A DNA stretch of 64,000 nt from Chitinophaga silvatica (GTDB lineage: Bacteria > Bacteroidota > Bacteroidia > Chitinophagales > Chitinophagaceae), in NCBI RefSeq assembly GCF_003419895.1, contig NZ_QPMM01000007.1, forward strand, positions 124,001-188,000, given 5' to 3'. The notes beneath the pieces were generated by a model that had not been told where the DNA came from, ran no database searches, and saw nothing but the letters and a program-made list of their open reading frames with translations. Positions within the stretch are counted from its first letter, which is position 1, and every line of letters starts with the position of its first letter. Made by a program: the position numbers and the translations under genes. Below are positions 60,253 through 64,000 of this stretch, in pieces.

Positions 60253-62154
60253 ATGAAACAATTTAAATGTGCGTTGTTTATGCTTTTGTGCCTGCTGGTT
60301 TGCATGGCATATGCTAAAGTAAGGCCATCGGCAACGAGCGTATTAAAATATGCTCCGGCGCCACCTGCCGATACAGTGCGGGGCTTAATTGGTTATTATT
60401 ATCAGGATAAAAATGATAATAATCATTTTACCACACTGAAACAAGGAGGTGTTTATGATACTACCTTTTCTGTTAACTGGGGCAATGGAAATCCTGGTTA
60501 TGGCCTGAGTGATGATTATTTTTCAATTCGTTGGATTGGAATGCTCAAAGCTCCTGTTACGGGAACATATACGTTTAATTCGAATGCCGATGATGGCCTG
60601 AAATTCAGTATTAAGGATTTTGCAAACAGAAGTGCAGATAAGGGAAAAGTAATTATGGACAATAATGGAAATTGTTGTCATGATTTTTCTGGTACGGTTG
60701 ATCTGGAAGCAGGAAAACTCTATCCTATAGAAATTGAGTATTTTGAAAATACAGGTGGTGCAAATATCATGTATTTTAAATGGCAGGCTCCTGGCTTGCC
60801 ACAGCAACAGGTATTGGCTAATTATTTATATGCCATGCAACCTCCTGAAGCTGCAAGACCAAAGATCACTCCTGATAAGGGATTGTTTGAAGGGGAAGTT
60901 GAAATTAAATTCTCCACTAATACTGAGGGCGGTGTAATACATTACACTTTAGATGGAACCATCCCAACAATAAATTCGCCAGTATATGACCCCAGTGGGA
61001 AACTTACTGTATCAACTACCGCTCCATATACTTTTGTAATCAAAGCCAGTACATATAAAGAAGGCATGTTTGTGTCTGAGGTTTCAACATCTACCATAAC
61101 TGTAATGCCTCCGGCTTTGCCAAAGCCTGTTTTCGTTCCGTCTGCGGGGCTCTATACCGGATCGGTAGATCTGGATATCAGTGTCAATGTTCCTGGTTCC
61201 ACCCTTTACTATACCACCGATGGTAGTACTCCTACCACTTCATCAACTCTTTATACTGGTAAGTTACATCTCGATACTACTACCAGAATTAAAGTGTTTG
61301 CCGTTAAGGAAGGTCGTTCCCCTTCTCAGGTGGTGGCAGGCACTTATACCATATTGCCTGAAGGAGTAAAGGATCCTGTATTCAGCCTTGCTGCTGGTTC
61401 CTATAATAGTGCACAGGAAGTTACTATTACTTCTGCTACGCCTGGTGCAACTATTTATTATGCGTTTGATGATAAAGTACTGAACTCCAATTCACCGGTG
61501 TATTCTACTCCTGTGAAAATTAATAGCAGTACTACATTGAAAGCTTATGCTACACTGGATGGACTTACAGATTCGAAAGCTACACAAGCTACTTATATAA
61601 TAGGAAATGATGCTACAGTAAGTACTCCAAAATTTAGTGTTGCTCCTGGTACTTATACAGGGGTTAAACAAGTGGGTTTGTATACCGATACAAAGGATGC
61701 TTCTATTCATTATACCCTTGATGGCTCCACTCCCGACGAAAATTCACAGGTATTCTATATGCTGATTTCAGTGAAAGATAGTGTCGTTATTAATGCCATT
61801 GCATATAAAGCCGGAATGAAGCCATCTGCCATAGCTACTGGTAAATATATTATCAGTGAGGAAGCCAGAGATACTTCTTTAATCAACACCAATCTGCCAA
61901 TTCCTAAGCTTTCAATCACTCCAAATCCTGCTTCTAATGTAGTACGCATTAGCTGGACGGGAATGATTACAACAAAGACAGGATTTCGTGTAGTTGTTAC
62001 TGATAGTAAGGGAACTGTAGTAAATACTTCAGTAGTGCAGGGTGGTTATACATATTATCAGTTTAATACCAGTACACTGGCAGAGGGTATTTACTATGTA
62101 AAAGTAGAATCAGGAAATTCTATTGCTAAAGGAAAAATGATTGTTGCCAGATAG
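60253..62154 (+). CDS. T9SS-exported PA14 protein with four chitobiase-C-type repeats
   Basis: This 633-residue protein has a signal peptide, a PA14 domain (about 45-195; GLIGYYYQDKNDNNHFTTLK, ADDGLKFSIKDF, AGKLYPIEIEYFENTGGANI), four CHB_HEX_C_1-type repeats marked by YYTTDGSTPTTSSTLYTG-like cores (one degenerate: YYAFDDKVLNSNSPVYS), and a type A T9SS sorting tail (LSITPNPASNVVRISW to GNSIAKGKMIVAR). ATG 60253 preferred over TTG 60247. PA14 and CHB_HEX_C_1 modules bind glycans; no catalytic domain is present. The PorV-family gene follows 26 nt later, so cargo and secretion helper are linked. Confidence 0.9.
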   Translation: MKQFKCALFMLLCLLVCMAYAKVRPSATSVLKYAPAPPADTVRGLIGYYYQDKNDNNHFTTLKQGGVYDTTFSVNWGNGNPGYGLSDDYFSIRWIGMLKAPVTGTYTFNSNADDGLKFSIKDFANRSADKGKVIMDNNGNCCHDFSGTVDLEAGKLYPIEIEYFENTGGANIMYFKWQAPGLPQQQVLANYLYAMQPPEAARPKITPDKGLFEGEVEIKFSTNTEGGVIHYTLDGTIPTINSPVYDPSGKLTVSTTAPYTFVIKASTYKEGMFVSEVSTSTITVMPPALPKPVFVPSAGLYTGSVDLDISVNVPGSTLYYTTDGSTPTTSSTLYTGKLHLDTTTRIKVFAVKEGRSPSQVVAGTYTILPEGVKDPVFSLAAGSYNSAQEVTITSATPGATIYYAFDDKVLNSNSPVYSTPVKINSSTTLKAYATLDGLTDSKATQATYIIGNDATVSTPKFSVAPGTYTGVKQVGLYTDTKDASIHYTLDGSTPDENSQVFYMLISVKDSVVINAIAYKAGMKPSAIATGKYIISEEARDTSLINTNLPIPKLSITPNPASNVVRISWTGMITTKTGFRVVVTDSKGTVVNTSVVQGGYTYYQFNTSTLAEGIYYVKVESGNSIAKGKMIVAR

Positions 62155-62180
62155 GCTCAGAGATTTAATGTCAGAGAGTC

Positions 62181-63380
62181 ATGATTTCTAAAATTTTTGA
62201 AATGATGTATGCAGGTTTTTATCAACCAATAGTAAGGGGAATAGTTTGTATTTCTCTGTTACTAATAGCTCGGTCAGGAACAGCGCAGATAATGTATGGG
62301 AATACCGATGGGCGTACCAATGCAATCAGTACAGCAGTTCCTTTCTTAAGGATTGCACCTGATGCCCGCAGTGCGGCATTGGGAGATGCTGGCATTGCCT
62401 TATCGCCCGATGCAAATACTGTTTTCCATAACCTGTCGGCACTTGCTTTTATAAAGGAAGAGAGAGGAGTTGCTGCCAATTTTACTCCATGGCTAAGATC
62501 TATGGCCAGTGATGTGTATTTGGCAAATCTTTCTGCTTTTAAAAGATTGGATGAAACTCAGGTAATTGGTGCAGGCTTCCGCTATTTCAATATGGGTAGT
62601 ATTCAGTTACAGGATTTTCAGGGCCAGGATCAGGGAACTGTGAAGCCGGGAGAATTCTCACTGGAAGCTGGTTATGCCCGTAAACTCACAGACAATTGGG
62701 GAATAGGGGTTGGTTTCAGATATATACATTCCAAGCTTGCAACTGGTGCTAAGCCCGGAGGCTCTGGAAGCTACAGGCCGGGAAATGCCTTTGCCGGCGA
62801 TATAAGCATTGCTTATACCTCTACCCAGGAATATGATGCAGATCAGCAGGGAACCTGGAGGTTCGGTGCTGTAATTTCCAATATAGGAACTAAAATATCT
62901 TATAGTAAAGAGTCGCACGATAAATACTTTCTGCCTGCCAATTTGGGCATCGGCGCTGGTTACACTTATCAGTTCGATGAAAAGAATTCCCTGGGGCTTA
63001 CTATCGATATAAACAAACTATTGGCTCCAACTCCGGATACTGTAGATAATAATAAAGACGGGATTCCAGACTACAGGCAAAAAGGTTTATTGAGCGGTGT
63101 ATTTGGTTCTTTTGGTGATGCTCCCGGTGGGTTTAAAGAAGAGTTACATGAACTAATGTACTCTACTGGTGCGGAATATAAGTATGGAGATCTGCTCGCA
63201 ATTCGTGCAGGGTATTACAACGAACATAAAACGAAAGGCAACAGAAAATACCTGACAGCCGGATTTGGGCTTAAGTATAAGATAGCCGGATTAGACTTTT
63301 CATATATGATTCCGGCAGGTGGAGATCCGCTTCATCCGCTAGCCAATACATTAAGAGTTTCTGTTAATGTAACCTGGTAA
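62181..63380 (+). CDS. PorV/PorQ-family outer-membrane protein (T9SS-associated)
   Basis: This 399-residue beta-barrel protein has a signal peptide (cleavage near GTAQI, about residue 35). Family features: AVPFLRIAPDARSAALGDAG-IALSPDANTVFHNLSALAF, ending YMIPAGGDPLHPLANTLRVS-VNVTW. PorV shuttles T9SS cargo from the translocon to the attachment complex. Housekeeping porV lies with porU in most genomes; this copy sits with one cargo gene and a SusC-like receptor, so I regard it as a dedicated paralogue. Confidence 0.9.
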   Translation: MISKIFEMMYAGFYQPIVRGIVCISLLLIARSGTAQIMYGNTDGRTNAISTAVPFLRIAPDARSAALGDAGIALSPDANTVFHNLSALAFIKEERGVAANFTPWLRSMASDVYLANLSAFKRLDETQVIGAGFRYFNMGSIQLQDFQGQDQGTVKPGEFSLEAGYARKLTDNWGIGVGFRYIHSKLATGAKPGGSGSYRPGNAFAGDISIAYTSTQEYDADQQGTWRFGAVISNIGTKISYSKESHDKYFLPANLGIGAGYTYQFDEKNSLGLTIDINKLLAPTPDTVDNNKDGIPDYRQKGLLSGVFGSFGDAPGGFKEELHELMYSTGAEYKYGDLLAIRAGYYNEHKTKGNRKYLTAGFGLKYKIAGLDFSYMIPAGGDPLHPLANTLRVSVNVTW

Positions 63381-63422
63381 AGCAGGCTGTATAATTATTT
63401 CTCATACACAAAATATTTCTAT

Positions 63423-64000
63423 ATGCATTTCATCGTGCAACGTTGCATGTTAGGCTTTCTGATAGGGTGTGCGGTTGGCACTGCTTCGGCTTCTCCTAAA
63501 AGCGCGTTAATGAAAGTTGATGTGTCAATATCCGGAACCTTTCAGGGGATGCAAGATTCAACAGTGAAGCCATTGACCGGTAGGGCAAAGCAAGACAGTA
63601 TCCGTAAGGCAAATATACCTGTGGATACCAATCAATATAAACTGACTGTATTCAGAAAACAAAGCATAGATCTGCAAAAAGCAGCTATTTATCCCTTTTC
63701 CTCTTTACAACAAATGGTAAAAGGCGAGGTATCCGGTCTTTATATCCAGGAACCCAGTGGTGAACCGGGAACCGAAATGGGTATGCTGATCAGAGGAACC
63801 GCCATCCCTATGTTGTCACACAAAGATGTAAATGATGCACAACCACTGGTGGTGCTCGATGGTATTCCACTAATTATGGACCATCCATTTGCCTATGATA
63901 TCAAGCAATATGATTTCAATCGTATTGGTCCTAATACTAATTTACTCGCAGCAATTGATCCTAATAACATTGCTTCTATTGAAGTGCTGAAGGATTATGC
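63423..64000 (+). CDS. SusC-like TonB-dependent receptor, N-terminal part (truncated by the window)
   Basis: The open frame from ATG 63423 runs 192 codons to the window end without a stop. It has a signal-like N-terminus (MLGFLIGCAVGTASA) and a plug (MLIRGTAIPMLSHKDVND, PLVVLDGIPLIMD, DPNNIASIEVLKDYA) but no CarboxypepD_reg domain; instead about 60 residues of unfamiliar sequence precede the plug (VKGEVSGLYIQEPSGEPGTE). It probably continues as a large barrel and works with the PorV paralogue and cargo upstream. Confidence 0.85.
   Translation, partial: MHFIVQRCMLGFLIGCAVGTASASPKSALMKVDVSISGTFQGMQDSTVKPLTGRAKQDSIRKANIPVDTNQYKLTVFRKQSIDLQKAAIYPFSSLQQMVKGEVSGLYIQEPSGEPGTEMGMLIRGTAIPMLSHKDVNDAQPLVVLDGIPLIMDHPFAYDIKQYDFNRIGPNTNLLAAIDPNNIASIEVLKDY

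Overview
The window looks like chromosomal DNA of a Bacteroidota bacterium, most likely Chitinophagaceae (Chitinophaga or a close relative). The support is two complete SusC/SusD outer-membrane pairs plus the start of a third SusC-like receptor, an ECF sigma/FecR trans-envelope regulator feeding a SusC with an STN domain, a type IX secretion (T9SS) sorting tail next to a PorV-family protein, TAnnTTTG-type promoter elements, and few Shine-Dalgarno sequences. I saw no rRNA, tRNA, CRISPR array or intact insertion sequence.

Region 1 (1-16.5 kb) is one co-directional locus. It runs: end of an ECF sigma factor, FecR anti-sigma factor, STN-containing SusC, SusD, a lipoprotein resembling the Mx1 zinc metallohydrolases but without their HExxH motif, an ABC ATPase, a permease fused to a GldG-like domain, two tandem stand-alone MutS-type ATPases, and a secreted M16 zinc protease. 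A strong terminator closes it. The mix suggests import and cleavage of a peptide-like substrate coupled to an ABC system. The role of the MutS pair is unexplained, and this is my first candidate for an undescribed system.

Region 2 (16.5-32 kb) holds mostly single genes and small operons: an acyltransferase, a GlxA-type regulator, a soluble histidine kinase built on an AraC-type sensor plus its response regulator, a SufR-like Fe-S regulator with a DinB-family enzyme, a universal stress protein, a DUF2167 protein, an Ntn hydrolase with an MFS exporter, and a metallo-beta-lactamase-fold protein divergent from a LysR regulator. Two short gaps hold what look like decayed genes.

Region 3 (32-37.7 kb) has a Tat-exported GH116 glycosidase, then an AT-rich stretch with inverted repeats, a promoter with no clear gene behind it, and an unusual pair: a two-repeat beta protein and a class 3 lipase, both without signal peptides.

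Region 4 (37.7-51.7 kb) is a sugar utilisation locus on the minus strand. A LacI regulator with clear palindromic operators sits between a SusC/SusD pair and a six-gene operon: GH172/DUF2961 hydrolase, alpha-ketoglutaric-semialdehyde-type dehydrogenase, L-fucose/D-arabinose-dehydrogenase-like SDR, UxaA-family dehydratase, a lipoprotein, and a FAH-family enzyme. Together these fit non-phosphorylative oxidation of D-arabinose (or L-fucose) to a central metabolite. The susC gene has an unusual leader of about 580 nt made of three tandem copies of a 171-190 bp unit. A 47-bp perfect inverted repeat lies between susD and lacI.

Region 5 (51.7-64 kb) carries a large secreted repeat protein, a YciI protein, a methyltransferase, a MarR-MFS-isochorismatase operon, a GH99-like enzyme, and the start of a T9SS-linked locus: a PA14/chitobiase-C cargo protein, a PorV paralogue and a truncated SusC-like receptor.
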